NCBI GenBank assembly: GCA_029931535.1
Contig: JAQPZY010001405.1
Coordinates: forward strand, 186,001-250,000
From: Margaritifera margaritifera
Taxonomy: Eukaryota > Mollusca > Bivalvia > Unionida > Margaritiferidae
Direction: 5' to 3'
DNA: 64,000 nucleotides
Part shown: one piece after another, positions 49,243 to 61,215 of the stretch
Layout: the number at the start of each line of letters is the position of its first letter
Numbering within the stretch: position 1 is the stretch's first letter
Notes under the pieces: generated by a model
Databases searched by the model: none
What the model was told of the DNA's origin: nothing
What the model saw: only the letters and a program-made list of their open reading frames with translations
Program-made: the position numbers and the translations under genes

Positions 49243-50050
49243 TTCCAAAATAAACTGCATTTCTTTGAATTTTTAAATGGCGGACACGCCGACTTTATAT
49301 AAAACGTCTACTAACATAATATTTCACCATGTTTTACTTGATATTTACTGATCTTATTTCTCCATCATAAATCAACATAGCAAAAGTTAAACGAAGATAT
49401 GCATTTGCAGTTAAAATTTCTGTACCTTATGAAAGGGGGCGACATATTTTGCAAATATTTTTCTTCTTCGGCTTCTTCTTCTTCTCACTCACTCACTCTC
49501 TCTCTCTCTCTCTCAAATTTCCCTCAATGATTGTCTCAATGATATATATAAATGCTTTTATCAACGTTTGCAAAGATTTGATTTGATCACTTATACTATG
49601 CTTGGAAAAAAAATTATAATTACAAGTGGGCCTACTAGGAGAGCTCTTCATATTACTGGTATTACCGTTTTTAAACCATATGTTCGGTATACTCCTAATT
49701 TCTGCGTCTTTCTTCATTTAGGAAGTTTGAAGATTGAAATTCATTGCATAAACTAAGCTGGCCATGGCGAGTACATAATGAACATTAAATATCATACATA
49801 GTAGCGCATGGTGGCGTAGAAATTTAGAAATTGGGTGAAATGCACATACATCGTTACAGATTTACATTTACATTATTCAATAAGGCGACGACTTTAAGTG
49901 CAACATACATTTTTGTTGTTAATTGAACATACAATAAGTGATTAATAATATTGGTTTTCAGGGAAATTTACACCATTCAATAATACATACGATTATATAA
50001 AATCCAGTATAAATTTCCAACATTTTGGCGATTATTTCCTAACTTCATTA
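49243..50050. other. Non-coding stretch, probably LINE 3' flank
   Basis: It lies downstream (minus strand) of the LINE fragment and may include its 3' untranslated part. A CTT/TC-rich patch is at 49463-49514. Frames on both strands at 49493-49756 have no domain. Confidence 0.4.
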
Positions 50051-50054
50051 AATC

Positions 50055-50630
50055 AGACCTTGACATACATACTCTGTATATAAAATTACCCAGATTTCTG
50101 ATAGCACGACTATGCTGAAAATTTAATAATTCAATGAATTTGTATATACCTGGCATAATTCTAAATCGACGATCATTGTATATAATTCGAAGAAGATAAT
50201 AACTGTAACAATAGATAATAAAGTGATATTTATCTTCAAGTACATTACAAATTGGACACTGTGTTTAATAGGAGTGTGATCTGGTCTGTTCCGTCTGTGA
50301 TGATGTTCTTAATTCTGAAATAGCATTTCCAAACTTTTGTTTTGTAAACAAATTTAAACATTTTTATATCCGAACTCCAGAGACAAATTTACACATAGCC
50401 TAGATCTTGAGGATTTCTCTATCCTTGAATACCTGTTTTGAACAACTGGTCTGCTAAACGTTGCTTCACAAGTGATAAAAATGCAGTTTGTATTGCCAAC
50501 ATATTGGTTGATCCAAGCTTCTCCAAGTCCTAGATCATTTTGTAATTGTCTTAACAAAAATGCCCAATTTTTCTTCACAGGATACCGTTCCAGATTAGAC
50601 AACAGTGAACTGTAGACAATAGAAATAAAT
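50055..50630 (-). pseudogene. Decayed non-LTR retrotransposon (LINE), C-terminal part of the reverse transcriptase ORF
   Basis: On the minus strand, 50602-50354 translates as SNLERYPVKKNWAFLLRQL, DLGLGEAWINQYVGN and so on, the post-polymerase region usual in this kind of LINE ORF2. A stop follows at 50354. After frameshifts, 50258-50060 gives CPICNVLEDKYHFIIYCYSY, then PGIYKFIELLNFQHSRAIRN LG. The Cys-x2-Cys ... Glu-Asp-x2-His-Phe ... Cys pattern is the zinc-knuckle-like C-terminal signature of many animal LINEs. At least one stop and two frame changes mark it as dead. The polymerase and endonuclease domains are not seen upstream. The minus frame 50575-50919 may extend it but I could not align it with confidence. 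Confidence 0.75.
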
Positions 50631-50919
50631 TTCCTATTGTTAACACAAATGCACTTAGGTCCAATGCTTCAAAATGCGATAGTACATATTTGTTCTGGAG
50701 ACGCTCTCTCCAATTCATCATAAACAAAACCATTTTGTGTACGTGTCCTCGCTCCTTAATTTTACAAATTTGAAATGTACTCTCTTGACAGTATTTACGG
50801 AGATAAATCCCCATTCTTTGGCACGAAAAAGCAAAGAAAGGAAAACAATAGCCCTTTTTCTGTTCTGACCACAAGTGCACAAAATCCGTCATTTTTACAT
50901 GACATAACCGTGCAATCAA

Positions 50920-51892
50920 TACGCTTCTAGATCATCAGTGATTGGTCGGCTCGTTGTAGAATGACGTCGCGCATAACAGAAAACCAACCTTAGTAAATGG
51001 TGTAATGCATTCGGTAATTTTGGACACTAACTCTTCGTTAATTTGAACGGTAAATTGCAGTAATTGTATGAAATACATTTCAGCGGAGAAACGTATTTAT
51101 AATCTACACAGTATGTTCTGCGAAAAGCATGAAAAATGTACTTTTTGAATATTTTCTCTATATTTGATCTTTGATCACTGTATAGGACAAACAGTTTGTT
51201 TCTGTGCAAAGCTATGTTTTTTTTGGTTGAGGAGGAGTCTGACACATATACCGCAGCAATATTTATCCGGTGTATGTCTATTTACAACAATATCTCATTA
51301 ACTTTCAGTGAGGATCTGAAAGGTAGACAGAGCAGAGATTATATAAGTAATACTCACAAGTAATTAAAATATTATAACATGTATACAAACAATGATACTG
51401 AGGATGAAACTTGAAGATATCTTCATAAAATTTCGATTTTTACATCTACTGAAGAATTAAAATGTTATATGGAGGAACAATAATAGTAATGCTATAAAAA
51501 GTAAAATTTAATGTGCGATGCTTGTATAAGTAAAGTTCTACAGTAATTATCGAAATTTTCAACCTAAGGTCTTTTGTAGGGTTGACAAGGTTTTCTTTGG
51601 TGGGTTGTGCACATTTATCAATATATACATAAATGCCATGATTTCGATTGTCTACATGCCATGTTACATATAGTTGGGAAGCCTGATACGGCGCTAAATA
51701 AATGTGTACCGATTCTACATCAACATATATGAAAATATTCAACGTACCTATCTAATAACTAAGTTATTTTGTAACTAACAAAGTTACTAAATGACAAACT
51801 AAGTGACTAATTAAAAAAACAGTAATGACAATCATTGTATAGATTAAACTGAAAGTAAAATTTCAAACCCTATTTGAGCTGATTAAAGAGTA
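50920..51892. other. Non-coding stretch, nothing recognised
   Basis: AT-rich. AAGTTACTAA/AAGTGACTAA words repeat at about 51770-51810. Minus frames 51027-51245 and 51446-51742 show no domain. Confidence 0.5.
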
Positions 51893-52562
51893 AACTAACT
51901 GTTTTCCTCCATCATGGCTTTTCCTTGGACTGAGTAACTGTTTTCCTCTATCATGTCTTTTCCTTGGACTGAGTAACTGTTTTCCTCTATCATGGCTTTT
52001 CCTTGGACTGAGTAACTGTTTTTGTCTATCATGGCTTTTCCTTGGACTGAGTAACTGTTTTCCTCTATCATGTCTTTTCCTTGGACTGAGTAACTGTTTT
52101 CCTCTATCATGTCTTTTCCTTGGACTGAGTAACTGTTTTCCTCTATCATGGCTTGTCCTTGGACTGAGTAACTGTTTTCCTCTATCATGGCTTTTCCTTG
52201 GACTGAGTAACTGTTTTTGTCTATCATGGCTTTTCCTTGGACTGAGTAACTGTTTTCCTCTATCATGTCTTTTCCTTGGACTGAGTAACTGTTTTCCTCT
52301 ATCATGGCTTGTCCTTGGACTGAGTAACTGTTTTTCCTCTATCATGGCTTGTCATTGGACTGAGTAACTGTTTTCCTCTATCATGGCTTGTCCTTGGACT
52401 GAGTAACTGTTTTCCTCTATCATGTCTTTTCCTTGGACTGAGTAACTGTTTTCCTCTATCATGGCTTGTCCTTGGACTGAGTAACTGTTTTCCTCTATCA
52501 TGGCTTGTCCTTGGACTGAGTAAGTGGTTTCCTCCATCATGTCTTTTCCTTGGACTCAGTAA
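51893..52562. repeat. 39-bp minisatellite, about 17 units
   Basis: TGTTTTCCTCTATCATGGCT, TTTCCTTGGACTGAGTAAC. Main variants are GGCTTTTC, GTCTTTTC, GGCTTGTC and CTGTTTTTGTC. Two TTTTTGTC units lie 180-190 bp apart in similar contexts, suggesting duplication of a several-unit block. One unit at about 52328 has an extra T (40 bp), which breaks the otherwise open 13-residue frame on the minus strand. Confidence 0.97.
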
Positions 52563-53560
52563 TGTTGGTCACGGTACCAAACACCTTAAATTTATCAACA
52601 CAACAAAACTGTGACAATCCAGAAGTAGGAACAATTTTGTAAGATATGACACAGGACACTCCTTAAAATAATGCAAAATAGCAAATAAAAAACCACGAAT
52701 TACATCAAAGACATCAATATAGATCTGTTGCAATGGATGAACGTTACTATCACTACATAATGTTTGATTGGTTGGGACAGAAGTAACGTAATTTGAACCC
52801 CCCAAATCCACACTTTATAAATGCCATATTACAAATTTAAACATTACAACTTCTTTACAACTGGAAAATCGATTCAGTAAGAAGAATTGTGAAAATGAAA
52901 TAACTGATGGTATCTGCCATATGTGCAACAGCTATCAAGATTTAATTATGTTGGCCACTTACTAAGTGACTGATTAGGTTAAAGACAAAAAATACTTTGT
53001 GACTTTGTAAAATGTCATAAAAAGCCCTGATATTACCAACATTATATTAAGCTCCAAGAAGGTGCATTGCTCGTTGTTCGCTTGTTATAAATGCCCAACA
53101 TGCTCAGTAAAAATGCTCAACGAAATATTGGTATTTTACATCTATTTCATGAAGCCTTCAATTTAAAAAAATATATATATTTTAGTCCAACAAATGCATA
53201 CATTTGGACTCAGTAAAGATTTTGGAAAACAAGATGGAATCTCAAAATTTAACAGCAGGTAATACACAATATTTGATCGAAGTCGCTTGAAGACTGAAAT
53301 AAAACATGCAATATCTTCACGAAACCGTTAAGCAGTCTCACTGCCGAATAGTATGAATTGGATAGAAAATAATACTGCTATCAAGCAGTTGGCAATATAT
53401 TAGAGAAATAGCTTTAATCCTAATAATATGAAGGTTATTTATACTAAGACATTTTGTGGTCAAAGGAAGAAAAGACAAGACAGAATTGGCTTAAGCTCTC
53501 ATGTACATTTCCTGTTGAAATATGATGATGCATGCATATTCTCTTTATATGTTGTCGTCA
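52563..53560. other. Non-coding stretch, nothing recognised
   Basis: AT-rich. CAAAACTGTGACAATCCAGAAGTAGGAAC at about 52600 resembles, on the other strand, CTCTTCCTACTTCTCGATTCTCACG at 18360, which hints at a weakly conserved dispersed repeat. No gene supported. Confidence 0.4.
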
Positions 53561-53640
53561 CACACACACACACACATTCTCTTGATATGTCGTCACACAC
53601 ACACACACATATTCTCTTGATATGTTGTCGTCACACACAC

Positions 53641-53711
<71 letters not shown>
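53561..53711. repeat. (CA)n blocks in a 47-bp tandem, then (CA)n(TA)n
   Basis: ATTCTCTTGATATGT and GTCGTCACACACACAC occur three times, each with its own CA tract, followed by CA then TA to 53711. Confidence 0.95.
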
Positions 53712-53714
<3 letters not shown>

Positions 53715-53978
53715 CTAGATCGAAAGTAAGCTTTGACTTCTGAACCTATATGGTTTGTTTGTATTTACTTTTTATCCTTTTCTTTGTCTAATGAAAACAT
53801 CTTGTTTTCCTCACAAAAATTCCACACAAAAACTTCATCCAAAAACCTTAGACTCCCCACAATGTAACCTTACCTCAATGAAAACGCGCGGCAAAAAAGC
53901 ATTGACATAGCAAAATCACATTTAGCTCTGCTAAAATCAAACACATTTTATAAATAAATAGTTCATATAGATTTTTTG

Positions 53979-54297
53979 GAAGTATTACACTGCCATCGTC
54001 ATGACCGGGTATTTCTATAGCATAGGTGATGAAGACGACGTCTTTTATGTCAACAAGATTACAGACTGCAATGTATTGACATGATTATGTAGACATGGTG
54101 ACAGATTGGTACATCTATGTTGTCTTACTGATATGTTACTACAATAGAACAACCTAAGTATTTAAATGTGTCGTAATATTTACATAATCATGTCACCAAC
54201 TTGCAATTGGTAACTCGCCTTATTGACGTAAAAGACATAGTCTTGAACACCTGTGCTGCAAAAAATTCTCGTCATGACACTGGCAGCTTAATACTTC
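53979..54297. mobile_element. 319-bp foldback element with about 115-bp inverted arms
   Basis: The left arm GAAGTATTACACTGCCATCG ... TGACATGATTATGTAG (53979-54094) matches the reverse complement of the right arm (about 54180-54297: GAAGTATTAAGCTGCCAGTG ... TGACATGATTATGTAA). Matching blocks run the full arm length with scattered mismatches. The central spacer is about 85 bp. No open frame. Target duplication not resolved. Confidence 0.75.
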
Positions 54298-54832
54298 GAT
54301 AGGTTTTATATATTTTAAGTACCAGTTGATGTAAAGATAACAAATATGATGTGAAATGTCTGCTTACTATTTTATAAAACATTTTTGTTGTAAATTAAAC
54401 TATACAAGATTTTAATATGAAGATTTGTAACAAACAATTTACTAATGTTTCTGATATATTACATCCCTGTAATTAGTAACATTCCTTCAAATATAAGTTA
54501 TGATCAATATGACAATTTTTCAGATTTTCTAAGACTAGTTGGAAAATAAAATCCACCCTACCGAAAAAAATATAGCTTTCCCCTCCAACCCCAACCCTGA
54601 TCTGTCGATTCGCTCTATAAAACAGTCTTAAAGCATTAGTAAACTGTCATTCTGAGTAGTTGAATGATGAACGTTCTGACCGTAAATTTTATCCTTGGTT
54701 TCCGTGTAAGCATTGTTGGAAGACAGGGGAGAAAATCAGGAGCGTAGCGGATATTCTCCCGTGGCATGCGAAGGTGCAATTCATACTGTACTTGTTATCG
54801 CTCAATAGGCATAGAATTGTTACAGTTACATA
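54298..54832. other. Non-coding stretch between two foldback elements
   Basis: Nothing recognised. Frames at 54660-54895 on both strands overlap and have no domain. Confidence 0.5.
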
Positions 54833-56055
54833 TGAGGCGCCGTAGCGGACAAAAACTGGTCCAGTGAGAAAGTTGCAGTTGAATTTCAATGTCATATGTC
54901 GAGAATTCTAATTTCAAATGTTGATTCAGTTTGTTGGTGTTGAAAATTCCATTTCATATTTCGAGGATTGCAACTTTAACCGTTGAATTACGCAGCGGTG
55001 GTTCAATGTTCCATTTTCTATGTCGAGTTTTTAGATTTTATCTGTTGAATTACACAGTGAGCATGTTATAGAATGAATTGTCTTAGAGTCATAATTAGTC
55101 ATGCCAAGTATGATGAGAATCTATAAAGGGTTTTAGGAAATGTACGCAAATTAAAAATTGTAAGAAAAAAAACTTAACTGTTGACAACGCAGATGCCGCC
55201 ACTGAAAAAGTGACTGTTATTTCTTCCCACTAACACAGGCTCCAAAATAAAAATTGAGTGAAGTACTGAAGGGTAAAAATAAGATTACAGTGACCTACTT
55301 TAGTTGATATTTGTGATACTAACCTAGATGCATTTACATTCAAAGTTGCATTGCTCTGTGACTAACAATGCGAAAGTAACTGACCTAAACAACAACAACA
55401 ACAAATTCATGTAATGTAGTCAACATCACACAAAATAAAAAAAGGTGCAAGAGTAAATACAGGAGTAAACATAAAACAATGTCTTGCATACTTATAGGAA
55501 TTTCTCGACATAGGAACTGGAACTTTCAACCACCGCTGTGTAATTCAAAATTCAACACATAAAATGGAACTATCAACACAAACAATTTGATTGAACATGT
55601 GAAATTGGAATTCTCGACATATAACATTGAAATTTCAACCAGTGCTGTGTAATTCAAAGTTAATATCTAAAAGCTCCACATATGAAATTAAATTTTTAAC
55701 CACCGCTGTGTAAATCGACAAATACAATTTAAAAACTGGGCATATAGAATGAAACTTTCAACAACAGTAATTTGATTCAACATGTGAAACTGGAATTCTC
55801 GACATACAACATTGAAATTTCAACCACCATTGCGTAATTCAACATATAAAATCTAAAAACTATACATAAAAAATGGAACCTACAACCACCGCTGCGTAAT
55901 TCAACAGTTAAAATTGAAAATCTCGACATATGAAATAGAACTTTCAATACCATCAATTAGATTCAACATGTCAAATTGGAATTCTCGACATGTGAGATTG
56001 AAATTTCAACTGCTACTTTTTGATTGGACCAACTTTTGTCCCCTACGGCGCCTCA
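54833..56055. mobile_element. 1.2-kb foldback element with internally repeated inverted arms
   Basis: The left end TGAGGCGCCGTAGCGGACAA and the reverse complement of the right end TGAGGCGCCGTAGGGGACAA start the two arms, followed on both sides by TGGTCC and GCAGTTGAA. Each arm contains several short repeats of the type ATGTCGAGAATTC, TTGAATTACGCAGCGGTGG and TTGAAATTTCAATG. The right arm (about 55490-56055) has more repeats than the left (54833-55075), so the arms are unequal. The loop (about 55080-55490) is non-coding. Subrepeat-built long TIRs are typical of Foldback-type elements (inference). A TA flanks both ends (54831-54832, 56056-56057). Confidence 0.8.
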
Positions 56056-56485
56056 TACTTACCTTTAACACTGTACTGGAATAACACGAGTTCATGATTC
56101 GATTGCTAAGTTATTTTTGGCACATTTAATCGCCTGGGCAATCAAGCGTACCTTCAACGATTACAGTGTTGCCGTCTTTCCAGGATGACATGTTTTACGA
56201 TCATTAGCAACAGTGTGATAGACCCTTTTGACAATCTACTGTAATAACTGTCTCCCATGCTTGGAGTATATCGAGAACGAGGCGAAAGGTGTAAGCCACT
56301 GCCTTGACAGTAGTGCGTCACCAAGAACACGGTGACACATTATAGGTTGCTCTCATATATTTAAATGCACTAAACTGAAAATAATCATTGATTTTGAGAA
56401 CTGAGTCAACTTTTTTACCATTTTTTAATAAATGTCTTTGTCGACAAACTTGTTCTTTATATCGAGCGGTTTGAAAATGCATGCT

Positions 56486-56567
56486 CGAGGATTGGTATCG
56501 TTGCTCTACATCACACAGTCTTTTCATTAAAACTTGCTCTACATCACACAGTCTTTTCATTAAAACT
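56486..56567. repeat. 37-bp perfect tandem duplication
   Basis: TTGCTCTACATCACACAGTC TTTTCATTAAAAC occurs twice in succession without change. Confidence 0.88.
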
Positions 56568-58821
56568 ATGTCATGTTTAACAAAAATGCTGCCATCCTGA
56601 AAATACTTTTAAAAAACTTTACTTGGAAAAAAAGTTTATAGATTCTTCGCAAACTTTTTTAGTAACACATCGGGCATTAACCCATACATCAATTGGTTTA
56701 GACCCCGCACCCAATTGGTACAGTCAAGAGACGGCAAGATTTATATAAAAGCTAATACTTGAAACAACCAAGCTCAATCAAACACTGTTTGACGATGACG
56801 TAATTGGATAAAGGATCTTTACGAATATGTAAAGTCAAAGTCCGAAACACTTTTTGTGGATTCATCCAATCCTTGTCTCTTGAATTTCTTTTTGATGGAT
56901 ACCTTATCACGGACTTTGAGACAGACGTATTTCTACAAATATGATTTTCTCTGCTAGTATCCCATGCATTTCCGGGAAACTTTTTCGACGTCCTATTCCG
57001 TTTGCATGAATTAAAACATGCCCTGAAATATAGCTTTCATCAGCTTGATGACGTAATTGTTTCATCGTCAGGTTTGTACACTGTCCTAAGGACTTACATA
57101 CAAACGGAAAAGAGGACGGGAAAATGAAGATAATCACATCGTGTTTTCTTGAATAACGACAGCAGCTGGAACGAACACGTGCATTCTACCTATGGCTGCA
57201 CTAGTTGACCATGAAAAAATAGGGAAGCCTGGGCCGAGTTCAATAAGGAAGTCGTTAGGCACTGTTAGCCCAGAAGGCAATTCGGCAATAATGAACGGCC
57301 TATTCTCTCAGGTGAATTTTTAGCATGGTTGACAAATACTTGCTTCGAGTTGGCATAGCATTCAATTTTCTATTAACAAACAGACATTACTGGCCCTTAG
57401 AAATCGTCGACTAAATGGTTGAAATACATATATGGCGTACGACATTCTTGGTAATTTCTCCTCGTATCTAGATAGACCCTCTAAGCCACTGTTTACATGC
57501 CTCAGATGGCAAGCACTTTTGTGCGTGAAACAAAATTCGCATGCTCGCGGCGAGCTATCTCTCTCGTCAGTTTGCTTTAGTCACCTAGCGCCATTTACTG
57601 GCAGACTTTACTGTTTGTGTTTGTCTTGTGCTAGCCTGACGCTAGCCTTATTGAACGCAACCCTGGTTATTAATATAGGAATCATGCATATTTCTTCTGG
57701 TATTGACTTTCACCGAATCCCGAGGGGTCGGTGAAGCCCGAGCCCAAAGGGCGAGTGTTTAAACAATACCGAGAAATTTGTTAAACATTGAAACCAGGAA
57801 ATACATGTATGATCTCTATTCTTACATAAACATCCCGAAAAAATTATTAAATTTTCAGATTCAATTTAAAGTTTCCTTAGTGAAGACGCCGATCCAGAAC
57901 TTAATTCTTTTCGGGGCGGTGCGCGCTCACGATCAGCTGATGTAAAACGAATGAGCGTCTCGCAAGAGATTCAACTTTCTAAGATCTATTGAGCAATAAC
58001 CGCTTTAGCGAATCGTTCAGTATAATATCTGTCATTTTTGAGGAGTAAAGCAACTACCAGATGTTAGGCATGTAATTATGTGAAATTACTCAGATTCTGA
58101 ATCGTATTTTTATTTATACGCAACTGAGAATACATACCGGTTACTATGAAGCAGACGAATTGAAAAATTCCGTAAAATTGAGGATTCCGCCGTTTATCTG
58201 CAGGTTTGGGGACTCTGTTACCGGTTTCATGTTTTAATTGTGAATGAAAATAATATACATGTACATTGAATATTTTGTTATTTTTCTCGGATTTGATTTG
58301 CATCTGTCATTGATGCTTCAAAGAGACATAAAACTAACGTGGTTATTTCTGTTAATGATGACGATGGTGGTGTAGTGTTAGTGGTGGTGAAGAAGAATGA
58401 TAATTGTTATCTTTGTTGTCTTCAAAGCTGTTCTCATTCATTTTGGTCGGCACGTATTATCATTAACTGCAAGCAAAGTGTGGTATTTCTTGCTAATACA
58501 GTTTAAGTCACGGCTTTGCAGAGAGGGGGAATTTCATGTAACTTATTGAATCAATTTATGTGAATCAACAGCCTGAGTTTAATAACTGATTGGGTCGTGT
58601 CTGACGTGACCGTCAAATACAGCTGAGATCCTATTCGTATCATATAAATCAGGAAGGACAACCCGGTGAAACTGAATCAAGTAATCAATCTCTGGCTGTA
58701 TGGTTGTGTAAAATATGTAATTAAATTGATGTCCCGTCATAAAAGGTTCAACAACAATTGTCATAAATGAAACAACAATTCTCTCAAATATATGTGTTTT
58801 GTACCTATCCTATAAGAGTAA
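56568..58821. other. 2.2-kb stretch with no recognised feature
   Basis: Slightly GC-richer at 57430-57740, where a 100-codon plus frame exists (57432-57734). It has Cys/Leu-rich content, no known domain, and no supporting splice sites. I do not call it a gene. Confidence 0.45.
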
Positions 58822-59034
58822 GGGACCGATCATTTAATTATCTAAAGGGGAGGGGGGAGGTCCTTGGGATTTTTCTGAAAGAAATATTCTTGCGTTGTTT
58901 TATATGGACAAAATATTATATCCATTATAATACTTGATAAAAAATAAATTATCTTGAGGTAAAAAAAAAATATAAAAAAAATATCCCGCCTTGAAAGAAA
59001 ATCCCCCCTCCCCCCCAATAAATGGGTTGGTACC
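58822..59034. mobile_element. 213-bp MITE with TAA target duplication
   Basis: The left end GGGACCGATCATTTAATTAT and the reverse complement of the right end GGTACCAACCCATTTATTGG are imperfect TIRs, each followed inward by a G-rich GGGGAGGGGGGA block. TAA flanks both sides (58819-58821, 59035-59037). The middle is A-rich with AAAAATATAAAAAAAATAT. It shares the TAA flank and GG(G/T)(A/C)CC end with the element at 1812-2285 but is shorter and different inside. Confidence 0.8.
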
Positions 59035-59945
59035 TAAAGGACAAACAAGTCTTTCCTTTGTCTCACGACTGTCAGTTTTATGTATGCAAAATTAATTTTG
59101 TACTTTCGTCATTCAACAGTTGTTTAATATTTAATGAATGACCGTGGCTATATTTGATATTTACAAAAAATAATTAAATAGAACTAGAAATTGCTGCTTC
59201 ATATAATTGAACTCCACATAAAGTCAGAGACATGCATGTATATCAGACAAAAAGTCACCCAACTTGCTGAAATTATTATTATTTATTTCATTTTTTTTTT
59301 TGGGGGGGGGGGGCAACTGGCACATCGCCAACTTTCAATTTATAGCTGCTTATCGTTGATCCAAAATCTGACCAATAATATAACGAATTTGGTTCGAGTC
59401 ATTACGTATTTGCAGCTACACTGAAACTCCGTCGGAGACTTCGGGTCTAAAGTTCCGACACCAAAGTGATTGTTGCTGTATAACATATACAAATTTAAAA
59501 AGTCATAACTTCAACATCTTTTATCCGAATTTATTGAAATGTTTAGTAAGTACTTAAAACTTAATTTTTTTAAATATATGGCAATTATTTTACGGAGAAA
59601 AAAAATCATTTAATATAATATATGCTGAAATTAGAAAGGCGATATGTTCATTAGTCGTATTCCTTCAGATAAGACCAACTTGTTTTACCGACTAAAACTA
59701 GGTTGTACTTGTAAGACAGGGCCGTGAATTCGTCAATATTTTCGAACAAAAGGCCCACATTTTTACTCCAAAATCAATCTCTAAAAATTATATTTCCTCA
59801 AAGCAAAAGCTTTTAAAATGTGCAAGCATATTTGTATAGGATAAAGGCAGCAAAAATCTGAACGTTAAATGTACATATCACTTATAACTTCAGAGTTATC
59901 TGAACCCAAAGTTTCGAATAAACTGTCAGCCTTGGTCTTGTCTGA
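59035..59945. other. Non-coding stretch with a T-run/G-run junction
   Basis: T10 into G12 at about 59291-59313. No gene supported; frame 59191-59424 reads through this run. Confidence 0.5.
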
Positions 59946-59949
59946 AATC

Positions 59950-60310
59950 AGTTGTCCGTCCCAGACCTGAAAACTTAATGAATTTCAGAACGGGTCTGAG
60001 AGGAGAGGAGTTGTCCGTCCCAGACCTGAAAACTTAATGAATTTAAGAACGGGTCTGAGAGGAGAGGAGTTGTCCGTCCCAGACCTGAAAACTTAATGAA
60101 TTTAAGAACGGGTCTGAGAGGAGAGGAGTTGTCCGTCCCAGACCTGAAAACTTAATGAATTTAAGAACGGGTCTGAGAGGAGAGGAGTTGTCCGTCCCAG
60201 ACCTGAAAACTTAATGAATTTAAGAACGGGTCTGAGAGGAGAGGAGTTGTCCGTCCCAGACCTGAAAACTTAATGAATTTAAGAACGGGTCTGAGAGGAG
60301 AGGAGTTGTC
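59950..60310. repeat. 59-bp minisatellite, six homogeneous units
   Basis: TTGTCCGTCCCAGACCTGAA, AACTTAATGAATTTAAGAAC, GGGTCTGAGAGGAGAGGAG. TTGTCCGTCC begins at 59950, 60011, then every 59 bp. The first unit has ATTTCAG, the others ATTTAAG. Confidence 0.96.
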
Positions 60311-61215
60311 CGTTGTTCTTTGGCTCAGACTCTAAAGTTTTGTGAATTCAAGGCCAGATTAGAGAGGAGTCCAGTGTTTCAGACTTTAAATGAATTCAAG
60401 GCCAGGTTAGAGAGGAGTCCAGTGTTTCGGACTTTAAATGAATTCAAGGTCAGATTAGAGAGGAATTCTCTGTTTCTGACTTGAAAGTTTTATGAATTTC
60501 AGGCTCAGTCTGAGATGAGTTGTCTCTATTAGATAGTTTTATTTTTTCAAGACTCGGTCTGAGAGGAGTTGAGCGTCTCAGACTTGAAAGTTTTAAGAAT
60601 TCAAAACCAGGTCTAAGAGGAGCTGTCAGACTCAGATCTCTAAGTTGTTTAAATTTAAGGCCAGGTCAAAGAGGTATTTTCTCTCTCAGACTTGAAAGTT
60701 TTATAAATTCAATGTCAGATCTGAAAGTAGTTGTCTGTCTCAGGCTTGAAAATTTTATGAATTCAAGGCCAGATCTGAGAGGAGTCGTCTGTCTCATACA
60801 CGAAAATCATTCTGATCACCTCGGCTATTTCTGCGAGACAAAAATATGCCTCGGATGTATGTTGGCGCAGTAATTTACAGAAAAATCATTAAAAAAATTC
60901 GCCGGAAATTTCTTATCAAGAAAGAAACCGCAATCTATTCGGACTACCATAGCTATTTCTACCATTGGATTAACCGTATGATTGACCGAGAAGTTGCAAA
61001 TGAAAAAATACTTCGATGCATCCGCAACTTTTCAGTCAATCCTGGTTCTGTAAATAGCCGAGGTGGTCCGAATGGCAACTTTTGGCATATATTCGAGTTA
61101 CGATCAGTAGGATTGACCTCGAAGTTGTGAATGACATGAAAGTATTATGACTTCAAGATAAGTCTGAGAGGAGTTGTCTGTCTCAGACTTGAAAGTGTTA
61201 TTAAATCAAGGCCAG
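60311..61215. repeat. Degenerate continuation of the 59-bp array, split by a 330-bp repeat
   Basis: From 60311 to about 60807 units keep only the pattern CTCAGACTTGAAAGTTTTAT, GAATTCAAGGCCAGGTCTGA, GAGGAGT, with frequent changes. The pattern resumes at about 61132 (GACATGAAAGTATTATGACT) and ends near 61215. The gap is exactly the dispersed repeat at 60808-61131. Confidence 0.85.
60808..61131 (+). repeat. Dispersed 330-bp repeat, copy 2, inserted in a minisatellite
   Basis: Matches 3064-3394 throughout, including the ends TCATTCTGATCACCTCGGC and GACCTCGAAGTTGTGAATG and the inverted AAATAGCCGAGGTGGTCC. On both sides the degenerate 59-bp repeat continues, with a possible duplicated block (ACGAAAATCATTCTGA / ACATGAAAGTATTATGA). 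The plus frame 60846-61130 is a by-product. Confidence 0.8.

Noticed and set aside
50575..50919. 114-codon minus-strand frame as a separate gene.
   Set aside because: It overlaps the LINE remnant in another frame. Its C-terminal part is the shifted frame of the retroelement, so it is more likely LINE-derived noise.
57432..57734. 100-codon plus-strand frame in a slightly GC-richer patch.
   Set aside because: No recognisable domain, no clear splice sites, and no sign of codon-level structure. Kept only as an unexplained stretch.
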